Positions 46,721-59,375 of a stretch of DNA of 64,000 nucleotides are shown piece after piece. Below the pieces are notes generated by a model, which did no database searches, had not been told where the DNA came from, and saw only the letters and a list, made by a program, of their open reading frames with translations. Source of the DNA: Enoplolaimus lenunculus (taxonomy: Eukaryota > Nematoda > Enoplea > Enoplida > Thoracostomopsidae); NCBI GenBank assembly GCA_030248215.1, contig JASANG010003966.1, forward strand, positions 248,001 through 312,000, written 5' to 3'. The translations under genes were made by a program, and so were the position numbers. Positions within the stretch are counted from its first letter, which is position 1; every line of letters begins with the position of its first letter.

Positions 46721-47029
46721 GTCTGTAAAAGCGAACCGTATAAATCACCGTAAATCTTTTAAAACAATTTTTAAAGTTTTTGTTCAAAAAACACTTGTGG
46801 AAACAATTGTATCATAGAAACGGTTCACAATGTATGGCCAATGAGGTATTGTGACCCATCAAAAATCTCCAAACTTTAACCCTCGTCCTACTGTCCCATT
46901 AACAGCTATGAGCTAAATATACATCTTCTGCATCCTATTCAAGCGCTACTACAGAAAAAACTTTGGAGGAAAAATGATCGAGAGGATTAATCCCAAACCA
47001 GCTTCCTGAAAATTAACGTCCTGTACAAT

Positions 47030-47425
47030 CAGAGGTGCAAAGTGGGTAAAGTGTTTTTATCCACGGTGCGTTTTACCAGCGGAAATTTTATTTTTAACCC
47101 ATCACCCGCCTTTACCCGAGCAAAATTCCTCCACCGTTACCAGCGTTTACCCGCCTTTAGTTTTTCTTCTGGGTTCAATTTGTGTAATTTTACAGTGCAT
47201 ATTGTTGCTGCCATTCAAAAAGCCGCAAATATTTTTCGATTTAACATTTTTAACTTATACAGAAAAAACAATTTGAAAATTAATGTTTTTCTACATTATC
47301 CGGTTTCAAGTTTCTTATGAAAATTTTAGGTGCGTAGATTAACAAATTTTTACCCGCACTTTGTGAAATACTTTACCCGCAGGTGTACTCGCGTTAAAAA
47401 TTTGTTATCCGGCCCGCGGTTATCC
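47030..47425. mobile_element. Family R repeat, long copy
   Basis: gaggtgcaaagtgggtaaag at the left and acccgcactttgtgaaatac at the right are partly inverted, with many tttaccc/cccgc words in between. A shorter relative is at 15526-15646. Confidence 0.55.
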
Positions 47426-47845
47426 TCGATTAATGTACAGCTCTCTCGTTCAAATATAAATTAATTATCAGCTGAGATATGATAAATTAATGCCAACTAT
47501 ACCTAGTGACACGGTACAGTTAGCTATTAATACGCGTTTCTCTTGCTGTCTGAGCGTAATCGTTTGATTGACGCAAGCTGCAAATTAAAAACGTGATAAA
47601 TTAGGTTAACGATGTCTTTTTTACTGATTTGTATCGGTGTGATAGTTAGCCCGATACACTAGAAGGGACCAAAAATTTTCGGGGTTAACTTACTTGCAAC
47701 CGGCTGCAGCTTTCAAGTTCTGTATTATATACCTGTGGTGCGATTGGGTGCCAAAATCGTTAATTGTAAGTACGGGCGTATGAACCAGGTACTACAGTTG
47801 AAGCTTTACCACCCTGTCGAAAATATTGAAATTCTGTTTTTGATT

Positions 47846-48015
47846 ACTAACTTGTCTGCCAGCTTTGAGCAATGCGCAAAAGTTAGCGAAAGTACAAAAA
47901 TATCCTTGCAAATTTTCCTTTCATAGAACAATCACGTGTATTTCCTAACAAACTATTGTAAACAAAGTAATGCTGGAAAATTGCCCAAAATACTTATGTG
48001 TGGCGTTCAAGCTTT
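47846..48015 (-). repeat. Family L repeat
   Basis: actaacttgtctgccagctt, aagttagcgaaagtac, aatcacgtgtatttcctaac, aagtaatgctgg, then the hairpin end and caagcttta. Confidence 0.85.
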
Positions 48016-48074
48016 AGTATATAGATGAGAAAAAATGGACATTGATAGAACATTTTTCATAAATAATTTTATAA

Positions 48075-48438
48075 ACGTTCTCATTCCGATTGGACAACCA
48101 ATCGTAATCGGAATTTTGAAATTTTAATTTTAATCCTACTGGTTGCGATATGTTGTATAACATTAACTTGATATCAACATCTAAAAACACGCAATACTGC
48201 CCTATTATATTTAAATAAACAATAATTGACTTGAGTTTAGCTTTACGGAACCAAAACATCATCGCCAATTTGTTCATACGACTTTTTGGAGAATTGTTGC
48301 CAGCCAACAGACACCCTAAATCTATTATATTTGCTAATACAAATTATCCGTATAGGCACAAAATTGTATATTTCCGATTCCGACTGTGGTATAAATTTGC
48401 TGTTCCGATTCCGACACACTCCAGTTCCGCTTTGCACA
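48075..48438. mobile_element. Family B MITE, worn left end
   Basis: tcattccgattggacaacca, the B interior (catcgccaatttgttcatac, ccagccaacagac) and right end ccagttccgctttgcaca next to atatata. Confidence 0.75.
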
Positions 48439-49206
48439 CGATATATATTGTTGTTAAAGCACCCAATCATATTTTGTCAAAAAATTAAATCAAAATTAAC
48501 CCAGTATTCAACGCAGCATTCCGATCTTAGTGCCTCTTTTTTCAGATATTACCCAATCAGAAAACTGGCTCACGAGGTATAATATAATAATTCATGGGTC
48601 TCCAGGCACACGGCACTCTCCATAGCAGATTATGCCTCTAAATGGTCCACGTATCACATTAACAATCAACAACCAGACTCAACGGTGCTGTGCTAGACAT
48701 TGTTATTGTGTATAGAAATTCCGCCCATACCTACTCACCCAGCTTTATCTCAAACTGAAAATGAAATTTTTCGTTGGTCATGTCTGAAAATATGCTTAAA
48801 ATTAGCTAGATATCTGTTTCTAGTAGCACCACGGAATCAAATTTCAATTTTAGCAAAGTTTTACAATTTGTCAGAATCCGATTAGGCGTCTTGGCTAGCC
48901 ATTGTTGCAGCTGCGAGTTTTGAATGAATTTGGACCCAAGTTGAACAAACGGTGGCTCGAACCCTCACGTTCTCAAGTCCCGTTACAGACGTTACTCGTG
49001 AATTTTAATTCATTCCCCTGCACTAAAATATTGATTTGCTGAAATTTATGAAATAATTTATCATTAATGAATTTCTGCATTTACTAAGATGCATAAAATT
49101 TCTGTTAATTTGAGTCAAACTTTTTTAAAATCATGATTCTGCCTGTCAAATTTTTTGGTAAAACTATATTGCGCAAAATGAATTGAAGTTTTAGATCCAA
49201 AAACAT
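48439..49206. other. Upstream region with a tRNA-like B box
   Basis: The complement of 48955-48975 reads gagggttcgagccaccg, matching an RNA polymerase III B box, but no A box is found at the right distance. Possibly a decayed SINE. Confidence 0.3.
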
Positions 49207-49371
49207 GGCCAACGTTACTTTTAGGGCCGTAACAGTAGATTACGCATATCCTTAAACATAAGCCTATAAGCGTTGAAAAAGTGTATTTCTGAGCTTAAGC
49301 CTAAACAAAAAATGTAGTCTAGAATCTAAGCCTATTCGTTCACGGACCCACCAGAAACCCAGACGGCCCTG
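49207..49371 (+). mobile_element. Family M MITE, long-terminus variant
   Basis: ggccaacgttacttttaggg then ccgtaacagtagattacgc, the variant also seen at 43582. The right end is gacccaccagaaaccc and gacggccctg. Confidence 0.75.
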
Positions 49372-49829
49372 AGCCGAAAATATGATAAGGTAATGTTAAA
49401 CTTTAAATGTTGTATACACTAGGCCATAATCATATGAGGGGAGGGACAGAGAAAATTGACATATCCCCCTCTGGATCTAAACATTTTTTGTCAGGTACGC
49501 TGTACTGCGTTAATGGATAATCATTAAAAATTTGACAATTTCGCTTGTAACAACTATTTTATTACCACAACAACGAATATGACGATTGACAAACGGTTTG
49601 AACAATATTAACCCACAATATTAACCTGGAGCAGGTGTACAGAAAACGCACATTTTAAGTCAATAAAATGTAAAATTTTAAACGTAACCCCACCTTAAAA
49701 TGACTCCCTGCTTAATTTTATGTCTATAATTTAAACTCGTAATAAACCAGCTTCTTTACCGAAATAGCACTAAAACATCCCGTGTCCTAAACGCCGACAG
49801 TAAGCCAACCCACTAGCTATATATGCTAA

Positions 49830-50430
49830 ACTTTGACTAAATAAAAACGCTTAATTTGCAATGGCGGCGAGCGGACAGCGCAAATTAAGCCAGTCATCAG
49901 AATTAATCTACAGAGGATATATATTCTTTCGAAATTTGTTGAACAGATGATAAAAAAGCACATTTCTGGGCTGTAGAATATCCAGCTAGATTTATTAAGA
50001 CCAAAATAATACTTTGCGGGTCCGCTGGCAAAAAAATTACTTAAAGTTATTCCTTTCCGCGATGAAATGATAGCTACGTCCCTATTAATCACATAGCTAG
50101 CTTAAATAAAAGTGGCTAAATTTAATCTTACATACTACAACCAAATTACACATTGCAAGCCTTACAATAAGCTCATTTATTAACCGCATATTCACGTCAC
50201 AATGTCTCAAAATTAAGTAACTGCTAATTCTACTCTATACTCTTAAAATCATTCTCTACGGGCGTAAACAAGCAGAATGCATGCAACCATTGGAAACTTT
50301 TCGGGATACAGATACTATTACCGGCACTGGGATATGCCTGTTGCCTTCAAATGGTCAGAAGGCGTATTTAAACTGGAAATGTTCTTTCTGTACAGTTATC
50401 CCCTTTTGAAATGATAACGCTGGCTACGTC
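49830..50430 (-). mobile_element. Two reversed F1 repeats
   Basis: The first ends cgatgaaatgatagctacgt near 50080, the second cttttgaaatgataacgctg gctacg near 50425. Both bodies are diverged. Confidence 0.45.
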
Positions 50431-51207
50431 CTTGGCTGTGTCCTGCCGATAACATGGGATAAGGACTCTGATGAAAATAATTAAGAGACTACACTATCGT
50501 AGAAATCGAATTAAAATCTTTACATTCGGTTATTATAAGACGTCGCACCAGAGTATAGCGTAACCTCGAAAGGTCATCGCCTAGTTTTAATAATAAACAT
50601 GAGTTGGTAAGTATTAACTGAAGGCAAAGTACGGATATTTTCAGGGTAAATGCGATCGCCCCACCCACCAGGACCAGATTAGCCGCCACTCATACCTCCC
50701 ATTCATGGGACCCCCAGCCCAATCAGGGGTCCCAAAGCTAACAAGAATTTAAATCATGAATGTTAACATTAAAGATGGATAAGGAGGTCCCGCCTTAGAA
50801 TTTCAGTTGGGAGCACACCCTACCGGGTTCGAATACTGCGTCCCACTGCCGTTGCTCCAAATTGAATCTCAATGATTTGAGTACTGCTTTTTACTTTTTT
50901 CAAATGTTCACATGAACTCAGGTTTGCTCGACGTATTCCTTATTGAAAAACTTTCCTTCCAGATATATTAAAACGAAGCGATTTCAAATTCAACATAAAT
51001 TAAACGTAAACAACAACACACGATCCGTGCAAAAATTTGCTAAAATTGCAATATTTTGGAGGCCGAACAACACAACGAAAGACACAAGTTGTTGTTTACT
51101 CAAAAGGTATCTTGATCGAAACAAGAAAAAGCCAATTTTTTTCGTTTATTTCAATATTTACAACGAAATACAATTCAAATTGTTACCTGATTTCTTAAAG
51201 CGCCTAA
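50431..51207. other. Upstream region, nothing recognised
   Basis: ccgggttcgaatactgc at 50823 resembles a B box but lacks an A box. Other frames are short. Confidence 0.35.
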
Positions 51208-51370
51208 GGGTACGGGCCTATAGTCGATTGTGGGGGGCACATCCGTTCCCGAAGAATTTTAGTCCAACTAGAAAATTTTCAACAGTGCTTGTAGGTCATC
51301 GAAAACCCTTGTATTATGCTCCTCGTGAAAAATGTTTAGCCCCCATCAAGATAAATCTACCTACGAGTCT
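51208..51370 (-). mobile_element. Family F2 repeat, reversed
   Basis: acgggcctatagtcgattgt, agtgcttgtaggtcatcgaa aaccc, then ctcctcgtgaaaaatg. A 145-codon frame (50943-51380) runs into it and is not a gene. Confidence 0.5.
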
Positions 51371-52435
51371 GCAAGGGTAGTAAGATGATTCTAATCAAAA
51401 TATAAAAACTGCCGGGCGTTGCTAAAACATACTAGGAAATGATGGCTTAACATCATTGGCCTTAGAATTGGGAAATAATAATTAGAAGAAATTATAACTC
51501 AGGAATTGCGAATCCTAGCCCCCCCCAAAACCAACCCTTAATTTGAATATTTTACAATTGTAGTGTCTCAAAATTACAATGATATACACGAACACGACAT
51601 AATAAGCATATACAGTCTGGTGTCGATCCAGAGAAATTTCAAAAACTGGCCCCACGCAAGATATAATAGTGAAAACGACTCGCGATCGAAAAGCCAAAAC
51701 ACCGTTTTAGTGCTAAACATTAATATAAAATCATGGTTTTGACATCTATTGGAATGTATAGGCCGAGAGCCCCATATTCGCTGGTAAATACAATTAGATA
51801 CAAATACATCTACTTATTTTCATTATATAAACAACCATGCATGCAAGCAGTCTCTGCCAGAACTAATGGGCATGTACCCTGACCAAGGCATCTCACAACA
51901 GATATCGAAACCAAAATATTGTAAGATTTAGCACTAAAATTACGTTTCGTTTCTCGCGCGACAAATGATTTCACTGCTAAGTTTCGTGCGCACCACCGTA
52001 AAAGACTCCCTGATCCACCGCAGCAATACTTGTAATCTTGTAAACAAACAAAAACGTTTGCATTTTCACCCTGTCGAAGCTTACTACCAATTACAACAAC
52101 AACGTTGTCACCGGGGTGGAAATTGACTCAATTTTGAAACATTTTCCTATCCCGCGAATTTATTGATTTCTGTAGTTTGTTTGAGCACAGCGCCATCTGC
52201 TTTCTACCCTCAGCTTGTAAGCGTTGTTACTGCAGTATGACCATGTAAAAATAGTAATCGCATTATATATCCATATATAGAATGTATCGAGACATAGCTT
52301 GTATAATTTAATTATACAAGGTATTGAGTTGCGAAATTGCTTATTTCCGAGGGTAAGGTGCAGGGCAGAATTCGGGGGTCGTTATATAACAAGACAGAGG
52401 CTAATTTCTATACCTTCCTTGACTAGTGTTTAGAA
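51371..52435. other. Upstream region, nothing recognised
   Basis: No known coding or repeat content identified. Confidence 0.35.
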
Positions 52436-52593
52436 CAGGGCCGTAACGGTAGTCTAAGCCTATTTCTAAGCCTAAGCCTATAAGCGTAAGAATGAGCTTA
52501 TACCTAATCCTAAATTTAAGTCTAAGCAAAAAATATATCTAAAGCTTAAGGTAGTCCCATGGCAGTCCTGCAGAAAAACGTTATGCTCCAAAT
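52436..52593 (+). mobile_element. Family M MITE
   Basis: cagggccgtaacggtagtct at the left, aaacgttatgctcc at the right, interior tttctaagcctaagcctata. Confidence 0.75.
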
Positions 52594-52611
52594 TTTTACA
52601 TGGGCCCCTCT

Positions 52612-52783
52612 TTAAAGCTGGAAGGCCCCAAATACGTATTTGGGCAAATTTCCAGCATAACTTTGTTTACAAAAATTTCTTAGGAAATATATACACGTGA
52701 TTGTTCTATGAACAGAAAATTTGCATGAAAATTTTTATGCTTTCGCTAACCGTTGCGCATTGCGCGAAGCTGGCAAACTAGTA
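52612..52783 (+). repeat. Family L repeat
   Basis: ttaaagctggaaggccccaa, atacgtatttgggcaaattt ccagc, gcataactttgtttac, then gaagctggcaaactagt. It follows the M copy by less than 20 bp. Confidence 0.85.
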
Positions 52784-53213
52784 TATTTAAGTGTTGAAAA
52801 ATAAACGCTATTTTAAACGCTTTTTGTGTTTCAAATGGCATAGAGCCAACGTGTTTTAGCATTTTTGTCAAAACGCTATTTTAGCATCAACATAAACATT
52901 TTTATCAAAATGTGAAAAGCGTTTTGTATTTTTTAACAAGATTATGCGCAAGAACACTACTACACAACAATTAAAACAACTACTGCGTTTGGTCAACTGA
53001 GGTTTTAACCCAATCATGTCAGTTTTTCATCGTTTCAAACGTAGGAAACGTGCTTATTCATCGTGGGTTTATAATATTTTATGAATGTAATTTACAACGC
53101 TGCAGTTTTTGCAGTCTAAATATTATGCAAATTGCAATTACAATTTCATTCAAACATTTGCAAAATTTTGGAAATCCGAGGACGTATATTAAGGGGGAGG
53201 TGGATGACGCTCC

Positions 53214-53430
53214 CAGTGCCGGACCAGGCGGGGGTGAGTGCTCCCCCAAGCTCCAGAGTGGGGTGCCGAAACTCGCGAGCGAAGCTAGCGAGAAGTCTGA
53301 CGCATGGTTAAAACTTAAGCGGTTTTCGTTTGAACCGGTTAGAGTGGGAACCCATTTAGGGGTGGCCCCCCCAAATGGGGGTATGGGGAGTGGCTGCTTC
53401 GGCCCGGGACGCCCCCTTATTTGATCACTG
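53214..53430. mobile_element. Family Q GC-rich repeat
   Basis: cagtgccggaccaggcgggg, aactcgcgagcgaagctagc, ggggtatggggagtggctgc. Matches 31051-31245 in order; ends uncertain, perhaps cagtg at left and cactg at right. Confidence 0.65.
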
Positions 53431-53814
53431 GTAAACAGGTTTGGAGACCCAAGTGAATTAATTACAGGTGCATATCGTGTTTTTAAGTGAGTGCAAAACT
53501 TAAAAGTGCACATGAACAACCAAACGACATTACAGTTTACCTGACCAATATATCATTGAATCAAACGGTATATGCGTGAATTGATGATTAGTTAAATTTT
53601 GTATCATTTGAAATTTTTAAAAGGAATTAATTTTTAAATTTAACACTTAAATGAGACTCAAAAATATACCAGCAATACCTATTAACGTATAAAAACATAT
53701 TGTGAGCTTCTGATGAACAATTTGTATCGCAAAATATTCCACGTAAAAAAACTGGCACAAGGATTTATTTTCCAATAAAAACAAATTATCGTATTCAATT
53801 TAAGTATATATGTG

Positions 53815-54107
53815 GTAGCCCAACTCGAAATTTAACCCAATTCCGATTTGGGCTAGCGCAGGGGGAATCATATCTGATAAAGCTGTACGTTTTCTGATTG
53901 GTTACTTGATAGCGGCAAATTAGCTTAGTAAAAAAGTGTATTCGCATCAGCTAATCGTATTTGAGCATGGAATTAAGGTAGTAACCAATCGCAACGCGTG
54001 TACATATAGCAGAAAAAGAATTACGACGTGGGATAGCCCAGCCCAAGTCGTAATTCCTATCTGGACTAGCCCAATTCGGAATAGAGCGGAATTGCGGCAT
54101 GGGCTAC
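53815..54107. mobile_element. Family W MITE with nested hairpins
   Basis: gtagccca at the left and tgggctac at the right bound 293 bp. Inside, tttgggctag and ctagcccaatt are mirrored, gattggttac (53896) mirrors gtaaccaatc (53981), and gaattacgac (54018) mirrors gtcgtaattc (54047). A related scrap with ccgtaattcagc is near 58965-59010. Confidence 0.6.
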
Positions 54108-54342
54108 GATGTACATTCAACTCTGTAGACAAATACAGAAAGCGCTAACCATTGTGTCTTGCTGGAAGGCGTTACATTGCTTAACCTCAACAAAATCAAT
54201 ATATTAATCGAGGGTTTAAACAATGGACTGGTCATCAAGCCTGTAAGGCGAATTATCGGTGTGCCGGTTAGAATATGGGCCGCTAAACAGAATGAATATT
54301 TCGGTTATGTAATAATTTTGCTAAACAATCACTCTGGCCTGT

Positions 54343-54508
54343 AGCCAGCTTACCATGCTAGGGAGGGGCTCAAAATTTTTCAGGAGGGGTATTCAAGGGT
54401 TTTCAATGACTTATCAGCAAGATTGAAAATCTTCTAAAAGGGGGGGGGGGCAAAAGTTACAGGGGGCTGAGCCCCTCTGGCTCCCCCCCCCCTTGGCTAC
54501 GGACCCGC
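54343..54508 (+). mobile_element. Family F2 repeat
   Basis: gtagccagcttaccatgcta, attcaagggttttcaatgac, agcaagattgaaaatcttct, then ggctacggacccg, with G- and C-runs in between. Confidence 0.65.
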
Positions 54509-54844
54509 AATCACTGAGATATACCAGTTTATACCAAAATATCGGAGCCGATTTTCAGTACCACTCCAGCTCTGAAAGGGTCAAACCATTTAACGTATCC
54601 TCAAACCGGACTCGTATCCATAACGACAACAGGGAAAACTATGGGAATGCCCCAAACAGAAACCTTCTAATCAAAACCTTGTTAAGAACAGATTGAAATT
54701 TACTTTTAAAAGTTTCATTTCGTGTCAAATTTGAACTGGATATAAACACTCAAATTACACGCTGCGACCGATGGTAGTTTTAGATGACTTCTATCCGGCG
54801 ATTTCAATGGAGCACAAATGAGCAAAGTTTTGCTCGAACTGAGA

Positions 54845-55020
54845 ACATTGACGTATTCAGGATTTCATTTCGAGAGGGTATGACTTTATTGTTCTGACAC
54901 TCAAAATGCAACCAGGTCAACCTAAAGCCTGTTGTAGAAGTATGTTTTTGTCGTCTCTAAAAAGTTAAGCGGGGTCATATAGTCCCCCCTTGTCCGTTGG
55001 TTTATATACTCCCACCTTCT
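54845..55020 (+). mobile_element. Family F1 repeat
   Basis: tattcaggatttcatttcga gaggg, then a worn interior. Confidence 0.45.
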
Positions 55021-55135
55021 CTATGCCTCCATTAGCATGAAACAAGTTTCAGAAATCAACAACCTAATTTTTGAAATTTGATTCAGTTTTTCATTGGATA
55101 TTTTATATAAACGAAAATTACGATTTAGAAACGGA

Positions 55136-55425
55136 AGTTGTTTTTGTTTCCGATTTGGTTGTTCCTTTGTTTGTTTCATTCTTTCTTTGTATGTTTGTTT
55201 GGTAGCTTCGTTTGTGTTCCTGTTTGCTTGCTTGTTTGTTTTCCTTACTTTCGTTGCTCGTTTTTTGTTTTAGTTGCTTTTGTTCATATATTTCCTTCAT
55301 ATATCCTTGTTTGTCTTCATTTGCTTTATTTTGTAATGTCTCTTCTGTGTTTTGTTTAGTTTACTTGTTTCGCTTATATATTCTGATTTTGTTCGCTCGT
55401 GTGTTTGTTTGTTTGTTTGTATCTC
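55136..55425 (+). repeat. gttt-rich simple sequence
   Basis: A 290-bp tract dominated by tttgt, gtttg and ttcctt words, an impure (GTTT)n. Its complement produces a Lys/Asn/Thr-rich frame, a composition artefact. Confidence 0.8.
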
Positions 55426-56584
55426 TATAGTGTTTGCGACTTTAAATACACATATGCGCGATTCTAAATGTATATTTCGTAGATTAGCAGGAGCCAGCCC
55501 AGAAAAGGAGCCGAGGGGCCTTGAGTCCAAAAACAAATTTTCCTTTGTTTATCAAGGTCACTCATTACCTTAAAAGTTCAAAAAGAAAACATAACTTGAG
55601 CCCATAAATATCACAAACAAATCGGTACAAAAATGGCTGTATACAGACACAATCGTAAAGTGAACTAACGCGTTTTAATCAGTCCCACCGCTGGCGAATC
55701 CCAAACCTGGTTCGCCTCCGGTCATGGCCTCACTGTCAGGGATCAAACCCAAATTTGTATTAAGATTTAGTATTAAAATTGCGTTTGGCTTCTCGTTCGT
55801 TTCGCTCGCAGAACTTATTTCACTATTTTAAGTCGCACACCCAGCGACAGAAATTTCTGACCCCGACACTGAAGCTAATCAACAAGAACTAGTAGGTAGT
55901 TCCCTATTTTCTTGTTTTACTTCAAGCTAAAAGCATACGATAGACGTACGTCGAATTAGTTTCCGCAAATATAACCAAACTCAATCATATATAATTATTA
56001 AAGAATAACGGTGCTGGCGCTTGCTAAGAAGGGAGTTTCTAGACTCAACTCACTTAATTTTAGATGACAGCTATGTCTAACGAGTGATGGTCTAGAAACG
56101 CGTTGGTCAGCTGTTTAGAAACAAATTTTGAACAGCGACCAGGCCGAAGTACACCTAAAAATGGATAATCCCAAGACAGTGGGATCGAGCTCTCTTCCAC
56201 AATCCTGTCGTGATTCAAATTGTTCCTACGAAGCACACAATGTGTATTTTAGCTAAATATTTTAGCGGAAATAAGCATTGTTTACCGGAATGTCTTGTTT
56301 GGATTAATCTGTGGAGCCGGGCAATTATAGCCACCATCCGGCACCGTACCCCAACGCCCGACGCCTAGCGTCATACTTACTGTAAAAACAAATGATCTTA
56401 AAGACCTGTTTTGAGTTGTCGCACTGTTTGAATTTAAGATATTTTCAACTCCGGTAGTGTCAAATCTACTTAATTCGTGAATATTTTCTACGTTTTTCTA
56501 AAGATATTTTTGAGTATTTACAAACCTTCTCTAACTGAGAAACAGAAATTGATTTTAAAACCGCTGGAATTCAGTTCGCTAAAA
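55426..56584. other. Upstream region, nothing secure
   Basis: tcagggatcaaacccaaat at 55737 is the complement of a B-box-like word, alone. No coding sequence recognised. Confidence 0.35.
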
Positions 56585-56980
56585 CTCTTAGCCAGCTCAA
56601 CGTATAAGGAGGTGGCGAAGCAAAACCAAAGCAGCCAGTTCAACGTACCAGGAGGCACTGGCGGATCCATGAGGGGCCACCCCGGCCGTGGCCCACCCGC
56701 AACAGCATCTCGACAAAATTATATAGCAATTTTGTAGCAATAGTTCGTGGTTTGTGTGTGGGTCAAAAGTAAGTTTATTACTTGTGAAATTTTGGCCCCC
56801 CCATTTTGAGATCCTGGATCCGCCACTGCCAGGAGGCGGCAAAGCAAAACTTAAGCGGGGCATATATTAGAATTTCAGATGACTTACAAACAACGTTGAA
56901 ACGTTTGTAGCGAAAGGACCAAACATAAGCTGAAGATCGCTGAGCTACCAGACTTTCCTTTCTAGCTACGGGTCTGGCCG
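56585..56980 (+). mobile_element. Family F2 repeat carrying a nested family H element
   Basis: Left part agccagctcaacgtataagg, right part gatgacttacaaacaacgtt and tagctacgggtctgg, interrupted by the H copy at 56656-56828. Confidence 0.65.
56656..56828. mobile_element. Family H MITE with exact target duplication
   Basis: cactggcggatcc at the left, ggatccgccactg at the right, flanked by exact CCAGGAGG on both sides. Interior shared with 11939-12122. Family H is hAT-like and younger than the F2 copy it sits in. Confidence 0.93.
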
Positions 56981-57291
56981 AACTATTGAGCAAAACTTTA
57001 TTTATAAAATACCAAAAAATCCCAAAAATTCATAAAAAACTCCAAAAAACACCAGAAGTTCACTTTTTACACAATTTCATTGTTTCAACGAAAAATTTGA
57101 GCAAACGAGAAAATATGAAGAAAAGATTGCAAAAAAAGTATAATCAAATTACAACAGAGTTTTGCAAAGTTTGCATTGCCGTTTTGTAAGCACTTTTTAA
57201 ACTGAGTCATACCGTACTAAAGAAGAACAATAACAGACGAGAATAGAATTACCATTTTGAAATTTTGACCCAAGTAAACATCAGGGGCGGA

Positions 57292-57439
57292 ACGTTTTTC
57301 TTCGGGATTGCAGTAAATTGAGCTTATAAGCTTTAGGATATTTTTGCTTTGGCTTAGGTATACCTAAGCTCATTTGTGCGCTTAAACTTAGGCTTCGGAA
57401 TTGGGTTTGGAATATGTATATACTAGTGTTACGGCCCTG
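57292..57439 (-). mobile_element. Family M MITE
   Basis: caggggcggaacgtttttct at the left, gtgttacggccctg at the right, interior tttggcttaggtatacctaa. Confidence 0.78.
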
Positions 57440-57838
57440 TTCTATACATTGGCCAAAATTTTTATACAAGAAAACCAACAAATAATACCTTAAAACCAAC
57501 AAATAATACCTTGAAAGATATTTAAGTAAAATGCCGAAGTTTACTTTAAGATGTTGGTTTGAAACCAAAGAGACAGATTTAAATCCAGAACTACGGGAGC
57601 CAGGGGTGGAGGGACTGTTCACCTGCAAACAACTTCACGTCCCTGGACGGATATTTTTTTCCTGGAATTTAGAAAAATTTTATGCTAAGAAAGTTTTCCT
57701 TATCATCTGTTGGGTTTTTTGCCCCTCTTTTAATAATTCCGGGTTCTGCGGCTCTCAAGGCTTGGTTCAAAATTAAACAACTCAAAAGTGCAAGCGCTTC
57801 CTATACTGAAGGTTCAGCCCGTGGCCTAGGTATTCGAC

Positions 57839-57839
<1 letters not shown>

Positions 57840-57901
<62 letters not shown>

Positions 57902-57902
57902 G
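57840..57902. repeat. (ATT)n microsatellite
   Basis: About twenty pure att units. Confidence 0.97.
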
Positions 57903-58072
57903 AAAATATTATTTTTAAATGCTTTTAAATGAATAGAAAATCACAATTTTCATCAGATTACGCCAGATAATTCTTCAATTTAAACAAATAAAAAATTTTA
58001 TTTCAATGCAAGGTTTAGAAACTGTAAAATTTCAAAACACAAAAGCACCGTTCCTGCTAATGTATACAACAA

Positions 58073-58239
58073 TGCCGTAACAGTAGTATAAGCATATTCC
58101 TAAGCCTAAGCCTAAACATAAGAATGAACTTAATATATAAGCCTAAGACAGGGCCTAAGCCTAAGCTTTAGAAAAACTATTAGTCTAAAACTTAAGCTTA
58201 CTTTATTACAGTCCCACAGAGAAACGTTCCGCCCTTGAT
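58073..58239 (+). mobile_element. Family M MITE
   Basis: gccgtaacagtagtataagc at the left, gaaacgttccgcccttga at the right, interior cctaagcctaagcctaaaca. Confidence 0.78.
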
Positions 58240-58391
58240 TTCTACATGGGCATGCCTGATAGATGTAACTTAGTTATTTATTGCAGTGATTAATCTGAAA
58301 TTAGCATGTGCCACGCCCCAATTTACCTTGTATACACAAAGCTTTCTGAGTTATTTATAGAAAACAATTGATGCATAGCGAAACATATATA

Positions 58392-58448
58392 AATAATAAT
58401 AATAATAATAATAATAATCATAATAATAATAATAATAATAATAATAAT
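58392..58448. repeat. (AAT)n microsatellite
   Basis: About nineteen aat units with one interruption. Confidence 0.95.
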
Positions 58449-58549
58449 GCTAAAGTTGTTGCAGGTATATATTAATAATTAATAGATTCTTTTTCGAGGT
58501 TTTACCTTTTAAAACTCATATGAAGCAAGGGATATCACGACAGACAATG

Positions 58550-58745
58550 GGTGTACGGATCAAATTTAACTTTCTTGTGAGCGAGCATAGCGATCGAGAA
58601 AACTGTTGTGACGTTTAGCATTTAGCAGGTTATTCTAAAACACGGATACGAACCGTTTTTTTTATCCTTAATCCCGAAATTTTTGAAAAGGATATATCTC
58701 CAGAACAAAATAAATACAACATCACATGTGCCCCTGGGTCAATTG
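58550..58745 (+). mobile_element. Family F1 repeat
   Basis: gtgagcgagcatagcgatcg agaaaac and gaaaaggatatatctcc match the F1 interior; the start is worn. Confidence 0.5.
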
Positions 58746-59049
58746 TGCCTAATCGCTTTAATGGGAATAATAAAAAAACTTGTACAAGCTTTACAATTAA
58801 TCAATTGATTTCTGAGTCTAAAGGCAATTTTTCGGTCGTCTACGGTCACATGAAATATTGAGGTTTTCCTTAAAACTATACCTTATCGCACGAACTCAAA
58901 TACTGGATTCGTACGTGAGACAAAATATGGGTTTACGCACTTTACGCTGGTGAATTACTAGCTCAAGCCGTAATTCAGCTCAAATCTGAATTAGGTTAGT
59001 CCAAAGTGTCTATATGGATGCGCTTCAGGTTCGTATTCAGAGAGTAGCT

Positions 59050-59145
59050 AGGGTGGATCAGCCCATCTGGACGAATTTAGAAACTGCGCTAGACAATTTT
59101 CAACCTTGCTTGTAAGTCATCGAAACACTGTTGTATGCCCCACAG
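59050..59145 (-). mobile_element. Family F2 repeat, reversed
   Basis: gctagggtggatcagcccat, then caaccttgcttgtaagtcat cgaaacac, then tgtatgcccc. Confidence 0.55.
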
Positions 59146-59375
59146 CTGTATTAAGAAACGTACACAAGGTGAGGCAGCAGAAATATGTTCCATCTCGAAA
59201 TTTGTTCAGACATGGAAATACAATTTGCAGCCATCAGAATCGCCTATTAGAGCCTAGAGATAAGTAAATGTTCTCGTTGCGCCCCGGGAAATGATTTTGG
59301 TGTTCCAAAAATGAAATTTTAGCTAAGCTCTTGGCAGCATGCTTTTATCCATATACTGTGTTGGTTCTAATCTAA

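Noticed and set aside
50943-51380. 145-codon plus-strand frame
   Set aside because: Its second half is a reversed F2 repeat, and the first half is Lys/Asn-rich as expected from AT-rich sequence.
53079-53519. 146-codon minus-strand frame rich in Pro and Gly
   Set aside because: It lies in the GC-rich family Q repeat; a second Q copy at 31051 does not keep the frame.
55118-55300. Lys-rich minus-strand frame
   Set aside because: It is the complement of an impure (GTTT)n tract.
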